From Streptomyces sannanensis (GTDB lineage Bacteria > Actinomycetota > Actinomycetes > Streptomycetales > Streptomycetaceae), in contig NZ_BAAAYL010000001.1 in the NCBI RefSeq assembly GCF_039536205.1, forward strand, positions 6,758,001-6,822,000: a DNA stretch of 64,000 bases, written 5' to 3'. Under the pieces are notes generated by a model. The model saw nothing but the letters and a program-made list of their open reading frames with translations, was not told where the DNA came from and did not search any database. A program made the translations under genes and the position numbers. Positions 1 through 8,818 of this stretch are shown here, one piece after another (positions within the stretch are counted from its first letter, which is position 1; each line of letters begins with the position of its first letter).

Positions 1-239
1 AGGCATCCATGGCCCTGATCAACTACTACCTGGGCGCCGACCAGCAGGCCAAGCTCACCGAGCTGACCTCCTACTCGCCGATCAACTCCGAGGCCGAGCC
101 GAAGCTCGATGCACTCGCCTCCGAGTACGTGACCTCCGCCCCGGAGCGACAGGCGCAGGCCATCAAGCTGGACAACACTTGGTGGGCGCAGAACCAGGAG
201 CAGATCATCCAGAAGTGGTCCGACTGGCTGGCGAACTGA
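1..239 (+). CDS. Polyamine-type ABC transporter substrate-binding protein, C-terminal end
   Basis: The open frame runs in from the left edge and stops at TGA 237-239, so only about 78 C-terminal residues are visible and the true start lies outside the window. The tail (YYLGADQQAKLTE, then a run of acidic and Trp residues ending DWLAN) resembles spermidine/putrescine-binding proteins of the PotD type. The stronger evidence is context: two permeases and an ATPase of the same transporter class follow with a 3-base gap. The mature protein would be an exported lipoprotein that delivers a polyamine or related amine to the permeases. The identity of the ligand cannot be read from this fragment. Confidence 0.8.
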   Translation, partial: ASMALINYYLGADQQAKLTELTSYSPINSEAEPKLDALASEYVTSAPERQAQAIKLDNTWWAQNQEQIIQKWSDWLAN

Positions 240-242
240 CCC

Positions 243-1118
243 ATGACCGCCTTGATCGAGATCGCCGCCCCGGCCTCCGGCCGGCGCCCCAAGGGCGTCG
301 GCGGCCGGTGGGGCTTGCTGCTGCTGCCGGCGCTGGCGCTGCTGGCTGTGCTGTTCCTCGTGCCGCTGGGCCTGATGGCCTGGCGCAGCGTCACCGATCC
401 GGCACCCGGCCTGGGCAACTACTCCTGGTTCTTCACCAGCGATGTCGCCCTCGCCACCCTGGTGCGCACGCTGGCCGTCGGCGCCGTCGTCACGCTGGTG
501 ACGCTGTTGCTCTCCTACCCGTACGCCTACCTGATGACCGTGGTCAGCACCCGCGCGCGGATCTGGCTCACCCTGCTGGTGCTGCTGCCGTTCTGGACCA
601 GCCTGATGGTGCGCACCTTCGCATGGGTGGTGCTGCTACAGGACAGCGGTGTCGTCAACCAGTTGCTCGGCACCGTGGGGATGGGGCCGCTGCAGCTGAT
701 CCGCACCCAGGCCGGGGTGGTGATCGGCATGACCCAGGTGCTGATGCCGTTCATGGTGCTGCCGCTGTACGCGGTGATGAGCGGTATCGACCGGCGCCTG
801 CTCGACGCCGCGCAGGGCATGGGGGCGCGTCCTGTCACCGCGTTCCTGCGGGTCTTCGTGCCGCTGTCGCTGCCCGGGGTGGGCGCCGGCGCGCTGACGG
901 TGTTCATTACCTCGCTCGGCTTCTACGTGACACCGGCCCTGTTGGGCTCGCCCGACCAGGCGCTGATATCACAGCAGATCTTCACCCAGGTCAACGGGCT
1001 GCTCGCATGGGGCCGGGGCGGAGCGATGGGTGTGGTGCTGCTGGCAGTCACGCTGGTCCTGCTGGGGCTGGTCGGATTCGTCCTGCGATTCACCCGTACC
1101 CGAGGAGGTGTTCGATGA
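243..1118 (+). CDS. potB: ABC transporter permease, PotB type
   Basis: A 291-residue inner-membrane protein with about six hydrophobic segments; the first (LLLLPALALLAVLFLVPLGL) begins near residue 24. The cytoplasmic loop near residue 190 carries the permease signature for ATPase contact (DAAQGMGARPVTAFLRVFVPLSLPG in outline: D-A-A, G-A, P). Length and topology match the PotB/PotH family. It starts three bases after the binding-protein gene and overlaps the next permease by ATGA, so translation is coupled. Substrate is inferred as polyamine or a similar amine from the operon, not from this sequence alone. Confidence 0.88.
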   Translation: MTALIEIAAPASGRRPKGVGGRWGLLLLPALALLAVLFLVPLGLMAWRSVTDPAPGLGNYSWFFTSDVALATLVRTLAVGAVVTLVTLLLSYPYAYLMTVVSTRARIWLTLLVLLPFWTSLMVRTFAWVVLLQDSGVVNQLLGTVGMGPLQLIRTQAGVVIGMTQVLMPFMVLPLYAVMSGIDRRLLDAAQGMGARPVTAFLRVFVPLSLPGVGAGALTVFITSLGFYVTPALLGSPDQALISQQIFTQVNGLLAWGRGGAMGVVLLAVTLVLLGLVGFVLRFTRTRGGVR

Positions 1119-1906
1119 GGGCCGGACCCGCGCGGATCGCGCTCTGGGCGTTCAGCGTGCTGGTGGGCTTCTGGCTCATCGCGCCGACGCTGGTGGTGAT
1201 CCCGCTCAGCTTTACCGACAAGGCGTCCCTGGTGTTCCCGCCGACCGGCTGGTCCGGCCGCTGGTACACCAACTTCTTCACCGACCCCCGGTGGAGCGAG
1301 GCGCTGCTCTCCTCGCTGCAGGTGGGCGCACTGGTCGCGGTGGTGGCCACCGTGCTGGGCACCGCCGCCGCGATCGCGCTCACCCGGTCCGGCTCGCGCT
1401 GGGCGAAGTCGTCTTACGGGCTGCTGCTTGCCCCGATGATCGTGCCCACCGTGGTCGTGGCCATCGGCGTGTACGCGCTGTTCCTCCAGTACGGCCTGCT
1501 GGGCACGCTCCTCGGTTTCGTCACCGCCCACACCGTGCTCGCCCTGCCGTTCGTGATCATCCCGGTGACGGCGAGCCTGCGCGGGTTCGACCGGCGGCTC
1601 GAGGACGCCGCACTGATCTGCGGCGCCAGCCGATGGGGCGCGATCCGGCAGGTGACGCTTCCTCAGATCGCCCCCGGAGTCGTCTCCGGCGCCCTGTTCG
1701 CCTTCGTCACCAGCTTCGACGAGGTGGTGGTCTCACTGTTCATCCAGAGCCCCTACCTGCAGACCCTGCCGGTGATGATGTTCGCCAGCGTGACCCGGGA
1801 CACCGATCCCACCATCGCCGCGGCCGCCACCCTGATCATCGTCCTCACCACGGTGCTCGTACTGGCCGCCACCTTCGCCACCTCCAGGAGGAACCGTGTC
1901 CGCTGA
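1115..1906 (+). CDS. potC: ABC transporter permease, PotC type
   Basis: 263 residues, six predicted membrane segments, with the EAA-like loop (EDAALICGASRWGAIRQVTL, G near residue 170) that docks on the ATPase. This is the second half of the membrane channel with the preceding PotB-type protein. ATG 1115 overlaps the upstream TGA in an ATGA junction and has GAGGAGG eight bases upstream, which fixes the start; a longer open frame upstream has no such site. Its stop lies 11 bases inside the ATPase gene, indicating one transcript. Confidence 0.88.
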   Translation: MRAGPARIALWAFSVLVGFWLIAPTLVVIPLSFTDKASLVFPPTGWSGRWYTNFFTDPRWSEALLSSLQVGALVAVVATVLGTAAAIALTRSGSRWAKSSYGLLLAPMIVPTVVVAIGVYALFLQYGLLGTLLGFVTAHTVLALPFVIIPVTASLRGFDRRLEDAALICGASRWGAIRQVTLPQIAPGVVSGALFAFVTSFDEVVVSLFIQSPYLQTLPVMMFASVTRDTDPTIAAAATLIIVLTTVLVLAATFATSRRNRVR

Positions 1907-3068
1907 GACCAGCCTCATCAAGGCGCGTGGAGCCCGCATCGAACTGGCGCAGGTGCGCAAGGAGTACGCGGACTCCGTCGCCGTCGACGACGTCTCCCTG
2001 GTCATCGAACCGGGCGAGTTCATGACCCTGCTGGGCCCCAGCGGCTCCGGCAAGACCACCACCCTCAACATCATCGCCGGGTTCACAGCCGCCACCTCCG
2101 GCACGCTGACCATCGGTGGTGTCCAGATGCAGGACCTGCCGCCGCACCGGCGTGACATCGGCATGGTCTTCCAGCACTATGCGCTCTTCCCGCACATGAC
2201 GGTGGCTCAGAACGTCGCCTTCCCGCTGAAGCAGCGCAAGGTCCCCAAGGCCCGCCGCACCGAGTTGGTCGAGGCGGCCCTGGAGACCGTACGGCTCGGC
2301 GGCTACGGCCACCGAAGGCCCCGCGAACTGTCCGGCGGCCAGCAGCAACGGGTCGCCCTGGCCCGGGCGGTGGTGTACGAGCCCAGCGTGCTGCTGATGG
2401 ACGAGCCGCTCGGCGCGCTCGACAAGAAGCTGCGCGAATCACTCCAGCTGGAGATCAAACGGGTGCACCGAGAGGTCGGTTCCACCTTCGTCTTCGTCAC
2501 TCACGACCAGGAAGAGGCGCTGGTCCTCTCGGACCGTATCGCCGTCTTCAATGACGGGGGCATTCAGCAGGTCGGCACTGCGAGCGAACTGTACGAGAAG
2601 CCCCGCAGCCTGTTCGTCGCCGAGTTCCTCGGTGAGTCCTCCACCGTGCGGGGGCGGGTCGAGCCGGACGGCGACGACTCCTGCCTGCGGGTCGGCGACC
2701 GATGCGTACGTGCACCCGGCCGGCCGGCCGAGGGCACCGACGCCGCCGTCGTCGTCCGCCCCGAGCACCTGCGGGTGCAGCCCGCCGGAGCACCGGTCGC
2801 CCCCGGGGCCAACGCCCTGCCGGCCCGGGTGAGCCAGGAGATCTACCTGGGCTCCGGACGCAAGCTCGAACTCGTCCTGCCGGACGGCACCGTGTTGCTC
2901 GCCCGCGAGCAGGCCGACCGGCTGTCCGACGTCCGACACGGCGACGAGGTCACTGTGGTCTGGGACGTCGAGCGGGGTGTCCTGCTCGGTGACACGCCCA
3001 ACCCCACCCACGCACCCACACCCGCCGACCGGACCCCTGTCGGCGTCGCAGGAGAGAGTGGCCGATGA
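1896..3068 (+). CDS. potA: ABC transporter ATPase, PotA type
   Basis: 390 residues, the usual length for PotA-like ATPases with a C-terminal TOBE domain. Walker A GPSGSGKTT is at residues 47-55, the LSGGQ signature near 146 and Walker B LLMDEP near 170, with an H-loop THDQEEA about 30 residues later. The last 130 residues form the regulatory TOBE-like region (VRPEHLRV). The start is GTG 1896 behind AGGAGG at 1886-1891. It energises the permease pair upstream. The stop overlaps the oxidoreductase start, tying import to catabolism of the imported compound. Confidence 0.92.
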   Translation: MSAETSLIKARGARIELAQVRKEYADSVAVDDVSLVIEPGEFMTLLGPSGSGKTTTLNIIAGFTAATSGTLTIGGVQMQDLPPHRRDIGMVFQHYALFPHMTVAQNVAFPLKQRKVPKARRTELVEAALETVRLGGYGHRRPRELSGGQQQRVALARAVVYEPSVLLMDEPLGALDKKLRESLQLEIKRVHREVGSTFVFVTHDQEEALVLSDRIAVFNDGGIQQVGTASELYEKPRSLFVAEFLGESSTVRGRVEPDGDDSCLRVGDRCVRAPGRPAEGTDAAVVVRPEHLRVQPAGAPVAPGANALPARVSQEIYLGSGRKLELVLPDGTVLLAREQADRLSDVRHGDEVTVVWDVERGVLLGDTPNPTHAPTPADRTPVGVAGESGR

Positions 3069-4471
3069 GCACCACAGCACCCCTCACCAGCCCCACCTTC
3101 GTCAACGGCGACGTCTCCTTCTGGTTCCGGGAGGGCGGCATTCCCACCCGCCGCCCAGCACTCCCCGGCGACCTGGACGTGGACGTCGCGCTCGTCGGCG
3201 GCGGCTACACCGCACTGTGGACCGCGTACTACCTCAAGCAGGCCCAGCCGGACCTGCGGATCGCCGTGCTGGAGAAGGAGTTCGCCGGCTTCGGGGCCTC
3301 CGGCCGCAACGGCGGCTGGCTCAGCGCCGAGCCGCCCGGCCAGATGCGCCGCTACGCCAAGGCGCACGGCCGGGAGCCGGCCGTCGTCATGCAGCGCGAG
3401 ATGTTCTCCTCCGTCGACGAGGTCATCCGGGTCGCCGCCGAGGAAGGCATCGAGGCCGACATCCAGAAGGACGGTCTGCTCCACGTCGCCACCAACGCCG
3501 CGCAGGAGCGGCGGCTCCGCGACCGGCTGCCAGCGCTGCGCGCCGAAGGCTGGGGCGAGGACGACCTGCTCGAACTGGACCGCGACCAGCTCGCCGAACG
3601 CGTCCGCGTCGCCGGCGCCCGCACCGCCCACTGGAGCCCGCACTGCGCCCGCATCCAGCCGGCCAAGCTGGTCCGGGGCCTGGCCGACGTGGTCGAGCGG
3701 ATGGGCGTCACCATCTACGAGGGCACCGAGGTCACCGAGATCCGCCCGTACGAGGCGGTCACCCCGCACGGCACCGTCCGGGCGTCGTTCGTGATCCGGG
3801 CGCTGGAGGGCTTCACCTCCGGGCTGCGCGGCAACCGCCGGTCGTGGCTGCCCATGAACAGCAGCATGATCGTCACCGAGCCGCTGCCCGCCGCCGAGTG
3901 GGAGGAGATCGGCTGGCACGGCGCCGAACTGATCGGCGACGAGGCGAACTCCTACTGCTACATCCAGCGCACCACCGACGGCCGGATCGCCATCGGTGGA
4001 CGCGGCATCCCGTACATGTTCGGTTCCCGTGTCGACCAGCGCGGCGAGACCCGGACCGCCACCCAGATGCAGCTGCAGGCCATCCTGCGGCAGCACTTCC
4101 CGGCCACCCGGGACGTGGCGATCGACCACACCTGGTCCGGCGTGCTGGGCGTGCCGCGTGACTGGTGCGCCACCGTCCACGTGGACGAGCGGACCGGGCT
4201 GGGCTGGGCCGGCGGCTACGTCGGGCACGGCGTGACCACTACCAACCTCGCCGGACGCACCCTTCGTGACCTGATCCTGCGTCAGAAGACGGAGCTCACT
4301 CGGCTGCCCTGGGTCGGCCGCAAGGTGCGCGGCTGGGAGCCGGAGCCGCTGCGCTGGCTGGGCGTGCGCAGCCTCTACGTTGCGTACCGCGCCGCCGACC
4401 GGCACGAGAACTCCGGCCTGGAGCGCACTTCCGCCATCGCACGCATCGCCAATGTCATCAGCGGCCGCTGA
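3065..4471 (+). CDS. FAD-dependent oxidoreductase of the DAO family (amine or gamma-glutamylputrescine oxidase-like)
   Basis: 468 residues. A dinucleotide-binding GGGYTALWTAYYL motif lies at about residues 45-57 and is followed by the GFGASGRNGGW sequence typical of DadA/PuuB-like amine oxidases. A C-terminal FAD-binding segment reads GYVGHGVTTTNLAG. Such flavoenzymes oxidise primary or secondary amines (glycine, sarcosine, gamma-glutamylputrescine) to imines with release of aldehyde. Overlap with the polyamine importer ATPase by ATGA suggests that it acts on the imported amine. The exact substrate is an inference from the operon; a sarcosine- or amino-acid-oxidase role cannot be excluded. 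Confidence 0.85.
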   Translation: MSTTAPLTSPTFVNGDVSFWFREGGIPTRRPALPGDLDVDVALVGGGYTALWTAYYLKQAQPDLRIAVLEKEFAGFGASGRNGGWLSAEPPGQMRRYAKAHGREPAVVMQREMFSSVDEVIRVAAEEGIEADIQKDGLLHVATNAAQERRLRDRLPALRAEGWGEDDLLELDRDQLAERVRVAGARTAHWSPHCARIQPAKLVRGLADVVERMGVTIYEGTEVTEIRPYEAVTPHGTVRASFVIRALEGFTSGLRGNRRSWLPMNSSMIVTEPLPAAEWEEIGWHGAELIGDEANSYCYIQRTTDGRIAIGGRGIPYMFGSRVDQRGETRTATQMQLQAILRQHFPATRDVAIDHTWSGVLGVPRDWCATVHVDERTGLGWAGGYVGHGVTTTNLAGRTLRDLILRQKTELTRLPWVGRKVRGWEPEPLRWLGVRSLYVAYRAADRHENSGLERTSAIARIANVISGR

Positions 4472-4486
4472 TAGGAGCCGATCCTC

Positions 4487-4873
4487 GTGAACACCCCTGT
4501 GGACACCACCGCCTTGCCTGTCGCCTTCCTCGCCGACGCGGTGACCATAGATCTGCCCGCCGCCCGTCCCAAGCCCACCAGTACCACCGGTCAGCAGGAG
4601 GCCAGCCGCACCCTGTGGAAGTCCCCTGACGGCCTGGTCGAGGTCGGTATCTGGGAGTGCGACCCCGGCCACTTCACCGCCACCCGCGAGGGCTACGACG
4701 AGATCTGCCAGGTGCTGTCCGGCACCGCCACCGTCGACACCGAAGGCGGCGGAAGCGTCGAACTGCGCCCCGGCGCCACCCTGGCCATGCCGGCCGGCTG
4801 GCGCGGCACCTGGCAGGTCCACGAAACGATCCGAAAGGTGTACGTGGTGCGAACCCACCAGGCCGAATCATGA
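4487..4873 (+). CDS. Small cupin-domain protein
   Basis: 128 residues, one beta-barrel cupin. Motif 1 reads GHFTATREGYDEICQVLSG (about residues 60-78), with Glu in place of a typical His cluster. Motif 2 contains RPGATLAMPAGWRGTW. This layout matches the ureidoglycolate/DUF861 type of cupin often found beside amine catabolism genes. Start GTG 4487 follows GATAGGAGCC; the gene lies 15 bases after the oxidoreductase and overlaps the truncated amidohydrolase by ATGA. A catalytic role is not provable; a binding or accessory role in the same catabolic operon is equally likely. Confidence 0.8.
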   Translation: MNTPVDTTALPVAFLADAVTIDLPAARPKPTSTTGQQEASRTLWKSPDGLVEVGIWECDPGHFTATREGYDEICQVLSGTATVDTEGGGSVELRPGATLAMPAGWRGTWQVHETIRKVYVVRTHQAES

Positions 4874-5059
4874 CCCTCGTCCTGCGTGGCGGCCAGGTGT
4901 GGACCGGCGACCCCTTGCGGCCGCATGCGACTGCCCTCGCGGTGACCAACGGCCGGATCACCGCCGTCGGCTCCGACGCCGAAGTACGGGCGACCGCTGG
5001 ACAGCAGGCCGAAACCGTCGACCTGGCCGGCCGGACCGTGGTGCCCGGCCTCCAGGACG
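4870..5059 (+). pseudogene. Amidohydrolase (YtcJ-like), 5' fragment
   Basis: The frame opens at ATG 4870, overlapping the cupin stop, and reads as the N-terminus of a metal-dependent amidohydrolase: LRGGQVWTGDP, then AVTNGRITAVGSDAEV, then VVPGLQDA. In this family VVPGxxDxHxH continues directly into the metal-binding His pair. Here the homology stops after about 63 residues at position ~5059, where IS1380-type sequence begins in another frame. The metal site and the whole barrel are therefore missing and no active enzyme can be made. It was probably the last gene of the polyamine operon before disruption. Confidence 0.85.
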
Positions 5060-5664
5060 CGCAAGAAGACCGGCTGGAATTACTCGGTCGTCGCCACGAA
5101 CATCCGCCACATGTGGGGCATCGCCGGCTCCCACCAGCCGCAGTGGCCGGATGCCCTCAGTCGCTCCCACGCCACGGTCGAGGACCGCGTGCGCGGCGAC
5201 AAGGCGATGTGCCTGCGCAACCTGCCGTCCAAGAAGTGGCAGGTCAACCAGGGCTGGGTGTTGACCGCGAACCTCGGCCACGACCTGGACTGCTGGGTCC
5301 GTCTCATGGCCTTGCAAGACCAGGACGATCTGGTGCGCGCCGAGCTCGACACGATGCGGTGCCGGATCTACCAACTGCCCGCCCGCCTGGCCCGCCACGC
5401 CCGCCGCCGGTAGCTGCGGATCGAACGCACCTGGCCTGGCCCACGCGTTCACCCTGGCCTGGCAGTGGCTCACCGATCTCCCGGCCGTCACCTGACGGCC
5501 GACCACCAGCCCAGCGAAGACCAGGAAGGAGCAGAACAGCAGACCGGCCCGTGGAAGCCAGCGCACCCGCAGCGTCACGCGACGGTCCGCCCTCGAACGA
5601 CAGAGGACAAAACGGGCAGCGAACCGGCTTCGTCACCCGACGAGCACCGCTGAAGAATCGAGGC
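5060..5664 (+). mobile_element. IS1380-family transposase 3' remnant
   Basis: From about 5060 one frame reads RKKTGWNYSVVATNIRHMWG and continues to position 5410, matching the C-terminal third of IS1380-type DDE transposases. A TAG at 5411-5413 sits where Trp (TGG) is expected, and a one-base loss about 20 bases later shifts the frame before the original TGA at 5493-5495. The rest, to about 5664 (ending near GAATCGAGGCTGA), looks like the right-hand non-coding end of the element. It has lost its 5' two thirds and cannot transpose alone. It forms the junction between the polyamine operon and the biosynthetic cluster. Confidence 0.7.
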
Positions 5665-6258
5665 TGACGATCCGTCATGCGGGATCGAGTCCAACCTGAC
5701 TGACTCCTGGCGCTCATCCGTCATATTGCTCAGATATGCCTCTCCATGTGCCGAAAAACATCACTCGAGCCCCAATCCCTGTGCCTGCGTGATCAATGGT
5801 CGCGCGAACAAGTAATAACGAAGTGCGGATAAACGGACTTAATGCCCCTTGGGGAAGGGTGGGAGTGCGTGACTGTCCGTAATGGCATTCGCCGCAGGTG
5901 CCTTCGAGCTCAGTCGCCATTCCGTGTTCGGGTTGGCGCCATCGGGCCAGGTCGCGAGGTATGGCTGGCCGCCGCAGAAATGACCTGGTCGGGGTTGTGT
6001 GCGTGATCGTTTTGTGTAACTATCGTTGCGCTCGCCTCGGGCCTCGATCGCAAACGTTCTGCACGGTAGGCAGGGATATAGCTCGTGGAGCTTTTAGTCG
6101 GAATGGCGTAGGCGAACCCTGGGCTGGATAGCCATGCAGTGGGTAGTCGATCACGTCACTCTTCCGAGTGGCATGATTTGTAGCATATCGACTGCAATTA
6201 CTTCTTGGATTCTGGTGAAGTCTTTGCTGGTCTGAGTCAGTCGAATTAGAGGGCGCGC
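5665..6258. promoter_or_regulatory. Gene-free, lower-G+C leader region upstream of the biosynthetic cluster
   Basis: About 590 bases with no credible gene. The few short open frames lack codon bias and recognisable products. Base composition is clearly more A/T rich than the flanks, especially 5700-5850 and 6150-6258. Because every gene from 6259 to 30637 points rightward, the main promoter of the cluster is probably here, but I could not assign convincing -35/-10 hexamers or a regulator-binding repeat. GAGGGCGCGC just before ATG 6259 may serve as the ribosome binding site. Confidence 0.45.
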
Positions 6259-6972
6259 ATGATTTCTGTTACTCGCAAGGTTGGCATCATAGGTGGTATG
6301 AGCTGGCCTTCAAGTGTCACGTATTACCGTGAAATAAATCAGAGGGTAGCTGCACGTCTGGGTGGATCTCACTCGGCTGACATTATCCTCTGGTCCGGCG
6401 ACTACCATCATGTGGAACAGGCTCAGTTGCGCGGTGACTGGCGGGAGGCGAGCCGCTTGGTCGGTGTAGCCGCAGCTGCTCTGGAGGCCGCTGGCGCCGA
6501 GTTCCTCGCCATTGCTTGTAATACGATGCACGCAGTGGCCGATGACATCCCAAAATACTCTTCCCTTCCCCTTGTGAGCCTGATCGATTCCACCGTTGAC
6601 AAGCTCACTGGAGGTGCTCGGGTCGCTGTGTTGGGCACGAATGCCACGGCGCGTATGCCAGCCTTTTTTAAGGGGTTCGCCAAAGCGGGAGTCAGGGTCG
6701 TCGATCTCGGCCCGGAGGTACAGCAAGAACTCGATCGCATCATTTACGAAGAACTGTGCCGAGGGCGTGTTGTACCCGAATCGGCCGCCCGCTTGGGGGA
6801 AATCGGGATGCTGGCGATGGAGCGCGGTGCAGAAAAGGTCATACTTGCATGCACTGAATTGAACCTTCTCGTTGACAGTGCGCCACCCTCGGCTGTGCCG
6901 TGGCTGGACACCACAATGGTTCACGTAGATGCTATTGTCGAGGCCTCATTGCGGTTCAGGGAATCGGTGTAG
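6259..6972 (+). CDS. Aspartate/glutamate racemase-family protein
   Basis: 237 residues, normal for the family. It shows the N-terminal GIIGGMSWPSS motif (residues 9-18), the first catalytic cysteine in AIACNTMH near residue 87 and the second in LACTELNLL near residue 199, so the two-cysteine proton-transfer pair is intact. Family members interconvert L- and D-aspartate or glutamate, or isomerise/decarboxylate related diacids, without cofactor. As the first gene of the cluster it may supply a D-amino acid or a rearranged diacid. Codon use is noticeably less G/C biased than in the flanking operons, consistent with acquisition by transfer. Confidence 0.87.
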   Translation: MISVTRKVGIIGGMSWPSSVTYYREINQRVAARLGGSHSADIILWSGDYHHVEQAQLRGDWREASRLVGVAAAALEAAGAEFLAIACNTMHAVADDIPKYSSLPLVSLIDSTVDKLTGGARVAVLGTNATARMPAFFKGFAKAGVRVVDLGPEVQQELDRIIYEELCRGRVVPESAARLGEIGMLAMERGAEKVILACTELNLLVDSAPPSAVPWLDTTMVHVDAIVEASLRFRESV

Positions 6973-6977
6973 ATTTA

Positions 6978-8054
6978 ATGAGGTCCACAAATCATTCCGA
7001 TGGCGGGCTCGTCAATTTGTCCGATCCGTTACGAGCCAGGATCCGGGCATGCGGAGACGGAGGCAATGATCAGCTGCCGGCGGAACTCGTTGCCGAGCTC
7101 CGCCGGAACGGGCTGGTGGGTCGCGTTATGGGCGGAGCGCTCGGGGGCATGGACGACTCGCTCCCAGAATTCTGCGGACTACTGAAATCGCTTGCGGAAC
7201 TCAACGGGTCCGTCGCATGGCTCATCATGGTCTGGTCTCAGGGGAGTCTCATTCTTCCGCGACTGGGAACCGAGGGGCGGGGCCTGCTGCTGAGGGGCCC
7301 TGACGTGCCACTCATATCTGCGACCTCAGCAGGGTGCGGTGTCTTGACGCAGAAGCTCGGCACATTCCGGGTCAGCGGCCGCTGGGACTACGTCAGTGGC
7401 ATCTGCCACGCGAAATGGGTGCTGGTTCATTGTGAGGATGGAGCGTCTGGGCGCACCATCGGTGTCGCACTACCCGCCGATGTCCTGCGGATCGACCGGA
7501 CCTGGAGGGTCATGGGCCTGGAAGGAACGGGAAGTCATACCGTTGTAGCAGACGGAATTGTCATTCGACCAGAGCAGGTGTATGCCCTGGATGAATTCGC
7601 TGACAGTTCAATCCTCACGCGTCATCATCACCTGCCGCAACGCATGGCGTTCGCGCTGCATATCGCCGCAGTGTGCCTTGGCTTGGCTAGCGGTGCTATG
7701 AACGACTTGGGCTCGGTGCGAAATCCTCATGCTGACCATCTCGGGAGCCTCGCTGCGCAACTGATGATGGCAGAATCCGCATTCGAACGAACGTGTGACA
7801 AGGTCTGGTTCGGCGAGGGAGAGAATGACTGGAGGGAGACCGAAGTCGCGGGACTTGCGCGAGCGATCTGCCAGACGGCACTCTCCGTGACCCAGGGAGT
7901 TTTCAGCTTGGCTGGCTCGCGGGCCAACTTCACCGCCAGCCCGGTCCAGCGACGGCTCCGGGACGTACTGGCGGCAAGCTCCCATGCCAACGTCGACGCA
8001 AGGCGTTTCGCCACGCTGGGTGAAGCTCTGATCAGGCGAAGGGGAGTTACATGA
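6978..8054 (+). CDS. Acyl-CoA-dehydrogenase-fold flavin monooxygenase (HsaA/nitrososynthase-like)
   Basis: 358 residues from ATG 6978; an upstream in-frame ATG at 6900 lies inside the previous gene and is less likely. The order is an N-terminal helical domain (LPAELVAELRRNGLVGRVM), a middle beta domain (VSGRWDYVSGICHAKWVL, then WRVMGLEGTGSHTVV) and a C-terminal helical bundle with RDVLAASSHANVD. This is the acyl-CoA dehydrogenase type-2 pattern used by two-component flavin hydroxylases (HsaA) and amino-sugar N-oxygenases (KijD3, RubN8). It likely needs a flavin reductase from elsewhere, since none is encoded here. Likely role: C- or N-hydroxylation of an intermediate. It is coupled to the next gene by ATGA. 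Confidence 0.8.
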   Translation: MRSTNHSDGGLVNLSDPLRARIRACGDGGNDQLPAELVAELRRNGLVGRVMGGALGGMDDSLPEFCGLLKSLAELNGSVAWLIMVWSQGSLILPRLGTEGRGLLLRGPDVPLISATSAGCGVLTQKLGTFRVSGRWDYVSGICHAKWVLVHCEDGASGRTIGVALPADVLRIDRTWRVMGLEGTGSHTVVADGIVIRPEQVYALDEFADSSILTRHHHLPQRMAFALHIAAVCLGLASGAMNDLGSVRNPHADHLGSLAAQLMMAESAFERTCDKVWFGEGENDWRETEVAGLARAICQTALSVTQGVFSLAGSRANFTASPVQRRLRDVLAASSHANVDARRFATLGEALIRRRGVT

Positions 8055-8818
8055 CGGATTTGGACCAAGGCGCCGAAATTTATACGATGGTTTCGCCGTG
8101 GCGCGGTGCCGAGGGGGCGAGGTCGATGGACTTGCGCTACCTGGACCGTGATCCGCGAAGCGCTCGCCGCCCGTATTTCGAGCCCGTCTTGCAGTTTGCG
8201 GCCGGTCATGAGAAATCCGAAGGTGCTCTGCGTTTGCTGGACGTGGGGTGCGCCAACGGTGCATTCATCCACTATGTCCTCACGCGGAAGCCTAACTGGC
8301 ATACCAGCGGTATAGATGTCGTCCCCGAACTCATTGATGCGGCAGCGGCCTCCTTTCCGTCGGCGGAATTTGCGGTCGGCAACATCTGTGAGCCTGACTC
8401 TCTGCCCGCCGGCCAGTTCGATGTTGTAACTGTTCTGACACTGGCTAGCCATTTCGACACTCTTGACGCCTGGCTCACCCATGTGATCGGGTTGGTGGCC
8501 CAGGGAGGAATGGCTCTCATCTACGGCCCCCTGAACCCGTCGCCTGTCGACTTGGTGTGCCGGATGAGATACGCGCACAAGGGCGCCGAATGGCTGCCGG
8601 GCTGGAACGTACTGTCCCAGCAGACCTACGACTCCTTCCTGCGGGGCAAAGCGAACTCCTGGACCTATCACTACCTGCCTGTCGCCGATCTCGGCTACCC
8701 CCTTGACGATCCGGCGGATGAGTTGTCCAGCAGGGTGGTGCCCGCGCGAGACGGACAGCGTCTGGGTAATTCCTCCGGGCTTACTTATCAAATGTCCTGC
8801 ATAGAGATTCACGTATGA
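8051..8818 (+). CDS. Class I SAM-dependent methyltransferase
   Basis: 255 residues. The SAM-binding motif I reads LRLLDVGCANGAFIHYVL at about residues 60-77. The acidic end of strand 2 is GIDVVPE and motif IV is GQFDVVTVLTLASHFDTLDAWL. This is a complete Rossmann methyltransferase of the Methyltransf_11/23 type. Overlaps of four bases with the genes on both sides show translational coupling. Target atom (O, N or C) cannot be decided; with a second methyltransferase next door, two separate methylations are likely, or one of the pair may have drifted to a scaffold role. Confidence 0.85.
   Translation: MTDLDQGAEIYTMVSPWRGAEGARSMDLRYLDRDPRSARRPYFEPVLQFAAGHEKSEGALRLLDVGCANGAFIHYVLTRKPNWHTSGIDVVPELIDAAAASFPSAEFAVGNICEPDSLPAGQFDVVTVLTLASHFDTLDAWLTHVIGLVAQGGMALIYGPLNPSPVDLVCRMRYAHKGAEWLPGWNVLSQQTYDSFLRGKANSWTYHYLPVADLGYPLDDPADELSSRVVPARDGQRLGNSSGLTYQMSCIEIHV

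Noticed and set aside
179..1114. Open frame extending the PotC-type permease upstream
   Set aside because: It lies out of frame across the whole PotB gene, is arginine/glycine-rich shadow sequence, and ATG 1115 has a strong binding site.
2843..4858. 671-codon minus-strand open frame opposite the FAD oxidoreductase
   Set aside because: High-G+C antisense shadow with no domain match; the plus strand carries clear FAD and cupin motifs.
5714..6131. Short open frames on both strands in the leader region
   Set aside because: No binding sites, no codon bias, no recognisable product.
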